Part shown: positions 1 to 7,557 of the stretch, piece after piece
Layout of the letters: each line of letters starts with the position of its first letter
How positions within the stretch are numbered: the stretch's first letter is position 1
Assembly: GCA_964475955.1 (NCBI GenBank)
Contig: CAYYZY010000219.1
Location: 1-12,465 of the forward strand
DNA from: DATKZH01 sp964475955
GTDB lineage: Bacteria; Planctomycetota; Planctomycetia; Pirellulales; Thermoguttaceae
Direction: 5' to 3'
Length of the DNA stretch: 12,465 nucleotides
The notes under the pieces: generated by a model
What the model saw: the letters and a program-made list of their open reading frames with translations, nothing else
Told to the model about the DNA's origin: nothing
The model's database searches: none
Position numbers and translations under genes: made by a program

Positions 1-33
1 CTCCCCACTCCCCACTCCCCACTCCCCACTCCC
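1..33. repeat. Heptanucleotide tandem repeat, (CTCCCCA)n
   Basis: Four perfect copies of CTCCCCA fill bases 1-28, followed by a partial CTCCC and then a degenerate GGCTCCC that runs up to the exporter stop codon at 40-42. The array touches the window edge, so its true length is unknown. It lies just downstream of a minus-strand gene. No coding function is visible. It may be a simple-sequence repeat that varies in copy number. Confidence 0.9.
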
Positions 34-39
34 GGCTCC

Positions 40-2370
40 CTACGCCGATTGGCGCGACTGCTCGACGGCCGGAGCGTCTTCGGCCGGCGGGGGCGCGGGG
101 GGCTGGTCGGGGCGCGACTTCCGGTAGAACCGGGTGCCGAACGGGGTGGCCAGAAGCGCCGGCAGCAGGAGCAGGTCGCCGACCAGCGCCGCCCCGAGCA
201 GAATGAACATCAAGAGGCCGAACCGCGAAACCGGCTGGAACGAGCTGAGGAAGAAGACGGCCATCGACGGCCCGGCGATGAGCGTCGTCTGCGTCATGGC
301 CGGCGCGCAGCGCTGGAAGGCCTCGACGATCGCCTCGTCGCGCGTGTCGCCCCGCATCAGCCCGCGACGGAACCACGTCAAAAAGTGCAGCGTGTCGTCG
401 ACGGCGATCCCCAGCGCCACGCTGGCGGTCATCATCGTGCCGACGTCGACCGGGTCGTCGATCCAGCCCAACAGGCCGAAGGTGACCATCGTGGGGAAGA
501 TGTTGGGGATCATGGCCAGCATGCCGGCCGAAGCGCTGCGCAGCAATACGACCATCACCGCGGCGATCAACACAAAGGCGAGGCCGAAGCTCCGCATCAG
601 GCCGTTGAGCAACTCCTGCTGGGCCGCGAAGACCAACGGCGCCGAGCCGGTGTAAACGGCCTCGACGCGCCGGCCGGCCGGCACGCGCCGGGCCAGGAAC
701 CCGTCCACCCGCTCCTCGATGGCCGCCAGCACCTGGTCGTAGTAGACGTCGCGTCCGCCGTAGACGCGCGCGGTGATCCGCCAGCGTTTCCCTTCGGCTT
801 GCTCGCTGAGATAGGCCTGGTCGACGAAGAACTCGCGGTTGCGCTCGAGCATGGCGTCGAGGGCGGCGTTTCGGACGTGCCGGCCCAGCTCGAGGTGCCG
901 GGGGCCGAACGTGGCCGCCGAGATGGTTCCGCCGACTTCGTCCATGGCGCGGATCTGCTGCTCGACCTCGCGCACGAGCGACATCTGTTCGCGCATGCCT
1001 GCCCGGCTCGGGTCGTCGAAGCCGAGCACGACCTCCACGGTCACCAAGGGCGCGACGTTTTCGGCGTACCACTTGGCGTCCTGAATCCAACGGCTGTCTT
1101 TCGGGAAGAAGCGGATCGGCTGGATGGCCGTCTTCAGGTTGATCACGCCCAGGCCCAGCCCGACCAAAAGTGCCAGGCAGGCCCCGGCCACCGGACCGCG
1201 GTGCCGGATGATCGTGCCGGCGATCTGCGCAAGAATGCGGTTGCGCGTCTCGGCCGACGATTCGCCGGACCCGTTGGGCCCCGAACTGCCGCGGAGCGGG
1301 AACTTCTCCATCAGCGTGGGGAGAAGCACGAAGGTGACCGCCAGGCTGATCAGCATGCCCAGGGCCGCGTAGACGCCGAACATCTTCACCGGCTCGATGC
1401 GGCTGACCACCAGCGAGCCGACGCCCAGCGCCGTCGTCGCCGCCGAGAGGGCGCACGGCGTCCACCCGTGCGACACCGCCCGAAGCGGCGCCCCCAGAAG
1501 ACCCTCTTCGCGGATCGCGTCGCGGTAGTAGTTGCTCAGGTGGACGCTGGCCGAGATCGTCAGCACGGAGAGCAGCACGGGCACGAGCACCAGGAGCAGG
1601 TTCATCGTCCCGCCCGTGTAGTGCACCATGGCCGTCCCCAGCCCGGCCGAATAGGCCGACAGGACCAGCACCATGGCCATCAGCTTCACCCGGCGAAGGC
1701 TGAGCCAGGCGCACGTCAGGGCCAGGCCCCACGAGAGGACGATCCATTTGCGGATCGCCTCCTGGCTTTCGATGTCGATGGCGGCGTTGATCACCGCGTC
1801 GCCGCCGAGCCGGAGGTCGTCCAGCGCAAGGCCGATCTCGGGCGAGGTGGCGATTTGCTTCAGGGCGTCGAGCGCGCCGGTGCGGTTGGCGTCGCCCTTG
1901 TCCGAAAGGAGGACCAACGCGCAAGTCGTCTTGCCGTCGGGGCCGATCAACGTGCCCTGGAGCCGCGCAATCGCCTCCTCGCGCGAGAGCGGGTCCCGGC
2001 TCGAATTCGCCGGACTGGCCAACAGCTCGTTCACCACCCGTTGCCCGGTGATCACCTTCTCGAACCACTCCGACCCGTCGCCGGGCCGGCGCTCCTCGGG
2101 CGGGGGGACGAGCTTACGGGCGAGCCGCTCGAGCCGTTCGTCCTCCAGCGTGCAGCCTTCCCAGCTCACCACCGCCGTGTCGTCGGAGCCGAACAGGCGG
2201 AGGAACTCCTGGTAAGTCCGGGTTTCCGGGTAGTCTTGGGGGAGCCACTGGCTGACGTTATTGTTGGCGTTCTCGAAGGTTTCCTGCACACCCCAGAGAA
2301 TCGCCGGGACCAGCGCCAGCATTCCCACGATGAGCCACCAACCGTGACGGTCGTAGAAGGAACGGTTCAT
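40..2370 (-). CDS. RND/MMPL-family membrane exporter (12 TM)
   Basis: This 776-residue membrane protein is probably a proton-driven exporter of hydrophobic or lipid-like substrates; the substrate cannot be told. It has the duplicated RND plan: TM1 at about 11-29, a periplasmic domain at 30-208, five helices to about 353, a polar linker at 358-390, TM7 at about 393-411, a second periplasmic domain to about 590, and five helices to about 743. The tail is rich in Pro, Glu and Ala. The GIAVDDT motif (Asp658, Asp659) in TM10 matches the proton-relay acidic pair of MMPL proteins. The equivalent first-half helix (about 256-280) has Ser and His there instead. The start is ATG at 2370, preceded by AGGAG at good spacing; the frame stays open 56 codons further upstream, but that stretch is not membrane-protein-like. 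It lies 94 bases downstream of miaA on the same strand, so co-transcription is possible. The family is clear; the specific function is not. Confidence 0.88.
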   Translation of the reverse strand: MNRSFYDRHGWWLIVGMLALVPAILWGVQETFENANNNVSQWLPQDYPETRTYQEFLRLFGSDDTAVVSWEGCTLEDERLERLARKLVPPPEERRPGDGSEWFEKVITGQRVVNELLASPANSSRDPLSREEAIARLQGTLIGPDGKTTCALVLLSDKGDANRTGALDALKQIATSPEIGLALDDLRLGGDAVINAAIDIESQEAIRKWIVLSWGLALTCAWLSLRRVKLMAMVLVLSAYSAGLGTAMVHYTGGTMNLLLVLVPVLLSVLTISASVHLSNYYRDAIREEGLLGAPLRAVSHGWTPCALSAATTALGVGSLVVSRIEPVKMFGVYAALGMLISLAVTFVLLPTLMEKFPLRGSSGPNGSGESSAETRNRILAQIAGTIIRHRGPVAGACLALLVGLGLGVINLKTAIQPIRFFPKDSRWIQDAKWYAENVAPLVTVEVVLGFDDPSRAGMREQMSLVREVEQQIRAMDEVGGTISAATFGPRHLELGRHVRNAALDAMLERNREFFVDQAYLSEQAEGKRWRITARVYGGRDVYYDQVLAAIEERVDGFLARRVPAGRRVEAVYTGSAPLVFAAQQELLNGLMRSFGLAFVLIAAVMVVLLRSASAGMLAMIPNIFPTMVTFGLLGWIDDPVDVGTMMTASVALGIAVDDTLHFLTWFRRGLMRGDTRDEAIVEAFQRCAPAMTQTTLIAGPSMAVFFLSSFQPVSRFGLLMFILLGAALVGDLLLLPALLATPFGTRFYRKSRPDQPPAPPPAEDAPAVEQSRQSA

Positions 2371-2464
2371 CGTGCTCCTGCGGAGGAGGGAAAGATGGGC
2401 GGCCCGGGGTGACTTTGCCGAGGCCGGCCCCCGCGCGCCGGTTGCGAACGGGGCAGGATACCTT

Positions 2465-3415
2465 CTACCGGAAATCTTGTCTAGAGAATGAACGCGCCAC
2501 GGAGCGGGCGACTTCATCCACGTCGATCGACCCCGCAACCGGCACGAATCGACACTCGCTCAGGCTGCGGAACCAGGTGCGCTGGCGCTTGGCCAGGCGC
2601 CGGGTGGGGACCTTGACTTGCTCGATGGTCTCCGGCAACGTGCGCCCGCCGCCGAGGTGCTCGATCACCTCGCGGTAGCCGACGGCCTGGGCCGCCGTCC
2701 TGCTCAGCGGTCGCCCGCGCTGGAGCAACCGCTCGACCTCCTCCACGAGGCCGGCCTCGAACATCGCGTCGACGCGGCGGTCGATCCGGGCGTTCAACTC
2801 CGCCACCGGCCACTGGAGCACGAACACGCGACACGCCGACGCGGGCCGCGCCACGTCGAACTGCCGCTGCAAACGGCTGATCGGCTGGCCGGTCTTCTCG
2901 TAGACCTCCAACGCGCGAATCAGGCGCCGCGTGTCGTTCGGGTGGAGGCGGTCGGCCGACACGGGGTCGACCTCGGCCAGGCGCCGGTGGAGGAAATCGG
3001 GCGCTTCACCGCGGGCCTGTTCCCGCAGCCGGTCTCGCAGTTCCCAATCGGGGGGCGGCCCGTCGAAGACCCCCCGCAACAGGCCCTTCAAGTAGAGCGG
3101 CGTTCCGCCCACGAACAGGACTTCGCGTCCCCGGCCGCGCACGTCGTCGATCGCCCGATGGGCCGCCTCGAGATACTGGGCCAGGCTGAACTCCTCCTCG
3201 GGCTCCAGGACGTCGACCAGGTGGTGGGGCACGGCACGTCGCTGGGCCGCCGTCGGCTTGGCCGTTCCGACGTCCATGCCGCGGTAGAGGGCCATCGAGT
3301 CGAGCGAGATGATCTCCGCGCCGATCCGCTCGGCCAGCGATACGCCCACGCCGGTCTTGCCGCTGGCGGTCGCCCCGGTCAGAAACCAGCAGTCGAGAGC
3401 GGGCGAGGAGGGCAT
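2465..3415 (-). CDS. miaA: tRNA dimethylallyltransferase MiaA
   Basis: MiaA transfers a dimethylallyl group to N6 of A37 in tRNAs that read UNN codons, the first step toward ms2i6A; it is cytosolic. The 316-residue length is usual for the family. Visible motifs are the P-loop GATASGKT (14-21), the DSMALYRGMDVGTAKP block with catalytic Asp39, GGTPLY (103-108), NDTRRLIRALEVY (160-172) and the C-terminal KRQRTWFR (276-283). The start at 3415 puts the P-loop at the normal distance from the N-terminus. The frame remains open to ATG 3550 and TTG 3556, which would add about 45-47 residues unlike MiaA and reach the hisE start codon. The Shine-Dalgarno sequence before 3415 is weak. It is divergent from hisE, with the MMPL exporter downstream. 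Confidence 0.96.
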   Translation of the reverse strand: MPSSPALDCWFLTGATASGKTGVGVSLAERIGAEIISLDSMALYRGMDVGTAKPTAAQRRAVPHHLVDVLEPEEEFSLAQYLEAAHRAIDDVRGRGREVLFVGGTPLYLKGLLRGVFDGPPPDWELRDRLREQARGEAPDFLHRRLAEVDPVSADRLHPNDTRRLIRALEVYEKTGQPISRLQRQFDVARPASACRVFVLQWPVAELNARIDRRVDAMFEAGLVEEVERLLQRGRPLSRTAAQAVGYREVIEHLGGGRTLPETIEQVKVPTRRLAKRQRTWFRSLSECRFVPVAGSIDVDEVARSVARSFSRQDFR

Positions 3416-3448
3416 GAGGCTTTGCGCGGAAATCGCTTCTGCAATTCG

Positions 3449-3470
3449 GGCCGGCCGGCGCTGGCCGGCC
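3449..3470. repeat. GC-rich inverted repeat between miaA and hisE
   Basis: Two GGCCGGCC arms (3449-3456 and 3463-3470) flank a six-base GGCGCT loop in the divergent region between the two starts. The stem would be very stable in RNA of either strand. With no T-run and this position upstream of both genes, it is unlikely to be a terminator. It could be a leader hairpin or a chance product of high GC. Confidence 0.4.
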
Positions 3471-3555
3471 TTGTGCGAGGTCGACGGGCCGGTTACGCTG
3501 CCGGCCTCCCCGTCGATTCTGACGGCTCTGGCGACCGCTGAAAAGGGCATGGGCA

Positions 3556-3888
3556 ATGGACCGGACCACCATCCTCGCGAAGCTCGCGGCGGTCATCGAC
3601 GACCGCAATCGCAACCGCCCGGCCGGCTCGTACACGACCGCGTTGCTCGAAGGCGGCGTCGAGGCCCTGGGCGCGAAGGTGCGCGAGGAGGCCGCCGAGC
3701 TGATCGAAGCCGCACGACGGGCCGACGCCGGTCGGCGCGCCGCCGTGACCCACGAGGCCGCCGATCTCGTCTATCACGTGCTCGTCCTGCTGAGCCACGC
3801 CGGGGTGCGCCTCGACGACGTCGCGGCCGAACTGGCGCGCCGGTTCGGCACCTCCGGCCTCGACGAGAAGGCATCGCGCCGTGTGTGA
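3556..3888 (+). CDS. hisE: Phosphoribosyl-ATP pyrophosphatase HisE
   Basis: HisE hydrolyses phosphoribosyl-ATP to phosphoribosyl-AMP and pyrophosphate, the second step of histidine biosynthesis, in the cytosol. The 110-residue protein is a stand-alone HisE, not the HisIE fusion. The metal-binding helices of the all-alpha MazG-like fold are visible: REEAAEL (43-49, with Glu44, Glu45 and Glu48) and THEAADLVYH (65-74, with Glu67 and Asp70). The SYTTALLEGG segment near residues 25-34 is also typical. ATG 3556 has an AAAAGGG stretch about eight bases upstream. No other his gene lies in the window, so the pathway is scattered or hisE is detached here. It converges on the response regulator gene, with 75 bases between the stops. 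Confidence 0.94.
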   Translation: MDRTTILAKLAAVIDDRNRNRPAGSYTTALLEGGVEALGAKVREEAAELIEAARRADAGRRAAVTHEAADLVYHVLVLLSHAGVRLDDVAAELARRFGTSGLDEKASRRV

Positions 3889-3913
3889 TGCGAGTGGAGG
3901 GCGCCGTGGCGCA

Positions 3914-3943
3914 TTCCTGGTTCCCAAGCTCCGGCTCCAGCTT
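3914..3943. repeat. Degenerate copy of a dispersed palindromic repeat
   Basis: Bases 3914-3932, TTCCTGGTTCCCAAGCTCC, match the first 19 bases of the intact copy at 12436 exactly. After that this copy diverges and keeps only AGCTT (3939-3943) of the second arm, leaving a 5-bp AAGCT/AGCTT stem. It sits in the 75-base gap between the convergent hisE and response regulator stops. An intact hairpin there could end transcription in both directions, but this copy is poorly paired. Confidence 0.7.
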
Positions 3944-3963
3944 CGCAGCACCGCGGCCGCCCG

Positions 3964-4653
3964 TCAGGCCTGTTCGTGCACCCAGTGGAAGGCGAAATAG
4001 CTTAACTGAAAGCTGTTGGAGAGGCTGAGCTTCGTCTTGATGTTTTCGCGGTGGGCGTCGACCGTCTTGGGGCTCAGGTGGAGCTGCTGGGCGATTTGCT
4101 TGGTGGTCAGTCCGCGCCCGATCATCTCGAAGATCTGCACTTCCCGGTTGGTGAGCGTGTCGATCGGGTCTTGCCCGGCGCGCTTGCCGCCGACCAGCCC
4201 GTGCAGCAGGCGCTTGGCCGTGGCGCCGCTGACGTAGATCTCGCCGCGCAGCACGTGCCGGATCGCGTCGACGAGCTTCTCGACGGCCTCCTGCTTGTTG
4301 ACGTAGCCCATCGCCCCGGCGCGGAGGACGCGTTCGGCGAAGTGCGATTCCGGATGGACCGAACAAACCAGCATGCGGATCTCGCCGTCGTGCTCGCGGA
4401 TCTGCTCGATCAACTCCAGGCCGTGCCCGCCCTTGATGGAAAGGTCGACCAGCGCCACGTCGGGCCGGTGCTCCTTGGCCAGCAGCAAGGCCTCGCTTGC
4501 GTCGGCGGCCTCGCCGCAGACGGCCAAGTCGGGCTCCCCCTCGATCAGGTCGCAGAGGCCGCGGCGGAAGATCGGGTGGTCGTCGACGATCATCACCCGC
4601 GACCGTCCGGGAACCGACGATCCGCCTCGGTCCTCGGTCCTTCCGGGTGCCAT
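3964..4653 (-). CDS. NarL/FixJ-type response regulator (REC + LuxR HTH)
   Basis: This 229-residue DNA-binding response regulator is cytosolic and most likely activated by the histidine kinase encoded upstream. The receiver spans about 18-137, with acidic pocket Asp24/Asp25, phospho-acceptor Asp70 (in ALVDLS), Ser99 and Lys120. The LuxR-type HTH spans about 166-212, with LTNREVQIFEMIGRG followed by TTKQIAQQLHLSPKTVDAHR. All key receiver residues are present. ATG 4653 is preferred because GGGGAG lies six bases upstream; an in-frame GTG at 4674 would add seven residues but has no better site. A 285-base gap separates it from the kinase gene, so it may have its own promoter. Its targets are unknown. 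Confidence 0.93.
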   Translation of the reverse strand: MAPGRTEDRGGSSVPGRSRVMIVDDHPIFRRGLCDLIEGEPDLAVCGEAADASEALLLAKEHRPDVALVDLSIKGGHGLELIEQIREHDGEIRMLVCSVHPESHFAERVLRAGAMGYVNKQEAVEKLVDAIRHVLRGEIYVSGATAKRLLHGLVGGKRAGQDPIDTLTNREVQIFEMIGRGLTTKQIAQQLHLSPKTVDAHRENIKTKLSLSNSFQLSYFAFHWVHEQA

Positions 4654-4828
4654 CGCTTTCTCCCCAACTGGCACGCTTCGTCCGGCCCGGGCGAAGGCGC
4701 GGTCATGCCCCCTCCAGAATCGGCAACGAGAGAAGAGCGAGCCATCTTGCGGGTTCGGCGCCCTGCCGGCCGTGCCGAGAGCTCGCCGGCGCGCCGCCGG
4801 GCAACCGTTCCTCCAAAGTAGCCCCCCA

Positions 4829-4857
4829 AGCGTACCAGAGGGAAGCCCGCTTGTCCA
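4829..4857 (-). promoter_or_regulatory. Weak candidate promoter for the response regulator
   Basis: On the minus strand TGGACA (4857-4852) lies 17 bases before TACGCT (4834-4829). The -35 matches consensus at five of six positions and the -10 at only three. It lies in the 285-base gap after the kinase gene, about 175 bases before the regulator start. I see no other gene in this gap. Chance occurrence is quite possible. Confidence 0.2.
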
Positions 4858-4938
4858 GGGGGGGAGCCAGTCGGCCCTGCCGCGTGGGTTGCGCGTCGAC
4901 GGGAAATGACGACCGCGTGGGTTGGGTACTTGGCGTGG

Positions 4939-6939
4939 TCACGGGCCCCGCCGTGCCGCGCTGCGGACCGCCGCGACCAGATCGTCGGTGGGGCCGTCCT
5001 TGGCCAGGTAGTCGACGGCCCCGGCGCTGCGCATTGCGTTTTCCATGTCGGCCTGCTCGTGCATCGAGAGGCCGATGACGCGGATCCCCGGCTGGGACGC
5101 CACGATGCGACGTGTCGCTTCCACGCCGCTCAGCCGCGGCAGGGCCACGTCCATGATGACCACGTCGGGGCGGATTTTGAGCGCCAGCTCGACGGCCGAC
5201 TCCCCGTCCGATGCCTCGCCGACCACTTCCATGTCGGCGTGATCCCGCAGCAGGCTGACCAGCCCCTCGCGGAGCAGGTCGTGATCGTCGGCCAAAAGCA
5301 CACCGATAGGGGCCGCGCGGCCCGACTCGGCGACCGCCGACCGACCCGGGCGCGCAAACGCGTCCGATGCGCGAACCACCACCCGAGAAGGCGGATACGC
5401 CGGTTTGGGCCCTTCAAGCGGCGCCTGGGGGACGAAGATCGACACGCGGGTGCCGCGGCCGGGCGCCGTGTCGATCTCCAATCGGCCGCCCAAAAGCCCC
5501 AAACGCTCCCGAACGCTGAACAGCCCGAACCCGCCGCCGTCGCCCGCCTCGACGCGCGACGGGTCGAACCCGACGCCCGGATCGACCACCGCCACGCGGA
5601 GTTCGCCTTCATCGTTTCGCGTCATTTCGACCCGGGCGCACTGCGTGCCCGCGTGTTTGACCACGTTGAACAGCAGCTCGCGCACGGCCTGGAAGATGAG
5701 CACGCGCCACTGGTCGGTATCGGGTTCCGTGTGGGGTTGGGTGTCGACGACCACGGCCAAGCCGTGCCTCTCTTGCATCTGGCGTGCGAGCCACTCCAGG
5801 GCGGCGCCTAGGCCCGCGTCGTAGAGAATCGGAGGGCTGAGTTCCACGGTGAGCGAGCGCGAGGCGTTGATGGCCTCGTCGAGCAGCTCTTCCAGCTCCT
5901 GGAGGGCCGGCTGCCCGGCTTCATCCGAAGCGCGACGCCGCAACATGCCCAATTTCAGCTTGGCGGTGACCAGGAATTGCTGGAGGTGATCGTGGAGCGT
6001 CTGGGCCAGCCGTCGCCGCTCGCGCTGCTCGGCGAGCGTCAGCTCCGAGGCGAGCGCCTTGAGCTGGGCCGCCCGCTGCTCGGCCAGCGACGTTCGTTCG
6101 GCCACGCGCTCTTCGAGCGTCTCGTTGACCGCAGTCAGTTCGCGCTCCACCTGCTTGAGGTTTCGGAACAGAACCGCGTAGGGATTCCTCAGGCCGACCT
6201 CCACGAAGGCCACGTAGATCAAGTACATGGAAAACAACTTCAGGAAATGGCCGGCCGCGTTCCAGTTGTCGGTCACGGTCTCGTACGACGTGAAGACCAG
6301 CTCCGACGCAACCGTCAGCACGATCGACGTAAACAACAGGCGGTACACCCGGGCGTCGAGCTCCTGGCGCCGGCGGTAGAACACGACCAGGGACACCAGC
6401 AGCACGAGGCAAATCACGTACTCGCTGACCACCTTGAACGTGGTCAAGCCGCCTTCGAAGCACACGGGAAAGACCCGCCAGTAAAAGATCGACGCCAGCA
6501 GCAGGGCGACGGCCGCCGCGTAGCCCGCCAGCACCGCGTGGGGGGGGAAGCGGCGATGCAGGAACAAGGGCGCCGCGAGGATGGAGAAGCTCTCGATGAA
6601 GCGGGCGCCGACCCAGAGCTGCGTGGCCAGGTTGGATCCTTTTAGGCCGAATACATCCATGTGTTCGTAGGCCAGGGTGTGCAGGAGATCGACGCCGCCG
6701 ACGAACAGATAGGCGATGCCCAGGAAGAGGAAGCATCCGTTGTCCAGGAATCGCCGTGCGTTCCAGAAGACGGTGAAGATGCCGAACGTCACGACGATGC
6801 TGAAGACTTCGACCAGGCTGTGGAAAAGCAGATAGCTGCCGAACCGCCGCACCAGCAGCAGGCCCACGACGACCGACGCCCCCCCCGCAAGGTACCGCAG
6901 GGTGCGCGACCTGAACGCACGGTTCACAATACTGCTCAT
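4939..6939 (-). CDS. MASE3-type membrane hybrid histidine kinase (HisKA_3, HATPase, REC)
   Basis: This 666-residue sensor kinase probably works with the NarL-type regulator next to it. The N-terminal part (about 15-250) holds about seven to eight hydrophobic helices; segments such as FHSLVEVFSIVV, RRFLDNGCFLFLGIAYLFVGG and DLLHTLAYEHMDVF are characteristic of the MASE3 sensor domain, whose ligand is not known. A coiled coil follows (about 262-308). The HisKA_3 helix has LAQTLHDHLQQ with phospho-acceptor His316. The HATPase domain has Glu421/Asn425 and DPGVGFD (453-459), plus GFGLFSVRERL. After a linker (about 505-543) a complete receiver spans about 545-664, with Asp551/Asp552, phospho-acceptor Asp597, Ser625 and Lys647, and no effector domain. 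ATG 6939 is preferred over the adjacent TTG 6942; GGGTGG lies upstream. The receiver resembles NarL-family receivers more than typical hybrid-kinase ones. Confidence 0.92.
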   Translation of the reverse strand: MSSIVNRAFRSRTLRYLAGGASVVVGLLLVRRFGSYLLFHSLVEVFSIVVTFGIFTVFWNARRFLDNGCFLFLGIAYLFVGGVDLLHTLAYEHMDVFGLKGSNLATQLWVGARFIESFSILAAPLFLHRRFPPHAVLAGYAAAVALLLASIFYWRVFPVCFEGGLTTFKVVSEYVICLVLLVSLVVFYRRRQELDARVYRLLFTSIVLTVASELVFTSYETVTDNWNAAGHFLKLFSMYLIYVAFVEVGLRNPYAVLFRNLKQVERELTAVNETLEERVAERTSLAEQRAAQLKALASELTLAEQRERRRLAQTLHDHLQQFLVTAKLKLGMLRRRASDEAGQPALQELEELLDEAINASRSLTVELSPPILYDAGLGAALEWLARQMQERHGLAVVVDTQPHTEPDTDQWRVLIFQAVRELLFNVVKHAGTQCARVEMTRNDEGELRVAVVDPGVGFDPSRVEAGDGGGFGLFSVRERLGLLGGRLEIDTAPGRGTRVSIFVPQAPLEGPKPAYPPSRVVVRASDAFARPGRSAVAESGRAAPIGVLLADDHDLLREGLVSLLRDHADMEVVGEASDGESAVELALKIRPDVVIMDVALPRLSGVEATRRIVASQPGIRVIGLSMHEQADMENAMRSAGAVDYLAKDGPTDDLVAAVRSAARRGP

Positions 6940-7067
6940 CAAAGACCACCCTGGTTCGCCGACGCCCGCACGTTGCCCTGCTCATCTTCCCTGCCGAACC
7001 CAATGCTCGCCCCGGCCGGACCTCGCGCGAACCGGCGTGCGGCTCCGTCGCCCGGCAGCGCCGCTCC

Positions 7068-7098
7068 ATTCTAGCGGCTGGCGAGCGAGAGAGTCCAA
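7068..7098 (-). promoter_or_regulatory. Candidate promoter for the histidine kinase
   Basis: On the minus strand TAGAAT (7073-7068) matches five of six -10 positions. TTGGAC (7098-7093) is a poor -35 at a long 19-base spacing. It lies about 130 bases before the kinase start. The -10 and the following GG are the same as in the opposing candidate at 7356, which slightly raises confidence. Confidence 0.3.
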
Positions 7099-7154
7099 CC
7101 GCACCGGTTGGGCCTCTTCATTCGTGGGAGGCGCGCACGATGCGTCTACGTTCG

Positions 7155-7212
7155 TAGGACGGAATGCGATTCCGTCCTATTGCGGTTGCGGTACCACGGA
7201 ATCGCGTTCTGT
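7155..7212 (+). repeat. Two tandem stem-loops with a shared ACGGAAT core
   Basis: The first is a perfect 11-bp inverted repeat: TAGGACGGAAT (7155-7165), loop GCG, ATTCCGTCCTA (7169-7179). Seventeen bases later a related element follows: ACGGAAT (7196-7202), loop CGC, GTTCTGT (7206-7212). Its seven pairs include two G-U wobbles if read as plus-strand RNA but would be A/C mismatches on the minus strand. No T-run follows either stem. They may be two copies of a short palindromic repeat family, or part of a structured leader or operator. The function is not known. Confidence 0.6.
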
Positions 7213-7332
7213 ATTACTCCTGCGCGACACAGCGCCCTATTCGTCCTCCTTGGCTGCCGCCGAAGGCCGTGGTAGGGAAATCTCTTAGCCTGCCCCAGTG
7301 GCCCCCCCATGGGCAAACCACATTTCTCCCGA

Positions 7333-7361
7333 TTACCGGGCGACGGGACCCTCCGTAGAAT
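7333..7361 (+). promoter_or_regulatory. Candidate sigma-70-like promoter for the BON/sigma genes
   Basis: TTACCG (7333-7338) is separated by exactly 17 bases from TAGAAT (7356-7361). The -10 matches consensus at five of six positions, the -35 at three. It faces the BON gene with a leader of about 190 bases. It is the best promoter-like pair on the plus strand of this intergenic region, but it rests on motif matching only. Confidence 0.4.
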
Positions 7362-7542
7362 GGGGGCCGAAGTGGGCAATCCCCGACGTTCGACCGCCGC
7401 AGCCGCCATGCTCGTAGCCAAGAACATTACCCGCCTTCGCAGGGAAGCCGCGGCCGACGGCGTCGATCGTCGAAGGCGACACCCGGCCAACCCGTTCAGG
7501 TCGTGGCCGAAGCGCAGCCGGTCGAAAGCGGTCCGCGTCCTT

Positions 7543-7550
7543 GGGAGGGG
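7543..7550 (+). promoter_or_regulatory. Strong ribosome binding site for the BON gene
   Basis: GGGAGGGG lies seven bases before ATG 7558. It decides the start of the BON-domain gene, because the upstream in-frame ATGs at 7309 and 7408 have no comparable site. Confidence 0.75.
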
Positions 7551-7557
7551 TTCCGGA

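Larger units (their letters stand above)
6940..7557. other. Divergent intergenic region (618 bases)
   Basis: No convincing gene is seen between the kinase start and the BON gene start. The BON frame is open back to 7309, but an in-frame ATG at 7408 has no ribosome binding site and its codons give an Arg-rich stretch without a recognisable domain. The region holds a small hairpin (CCAACC 7095-7100 with GGTTGG 7106-7111), tandem stem-loops (7155-7212), and candidate promoters facing each gene. About 195 bases between the plus-strand candidate promoter and the BON start would form a long leader. Confidence 0.7.

Noticed and set aside
49..2412. Long open frame of 787 codons on the plus strand opposite the exporter gene
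   Set aside because: It is antisense to a clear 12-TM transporter. The translation is rich in Arg, His, Gln and Asp without any domain, as expected for a mirror frame of a high-GC gene.
3416..3556. N-terminal extension of MiaA up to TTG 3556 that would overlap the hisE start codon
   Set aside because: The added 47 residues do not resemble MiaA, which normally starts just before the P-loop. The region is more likely the divergent leader and promoter region.
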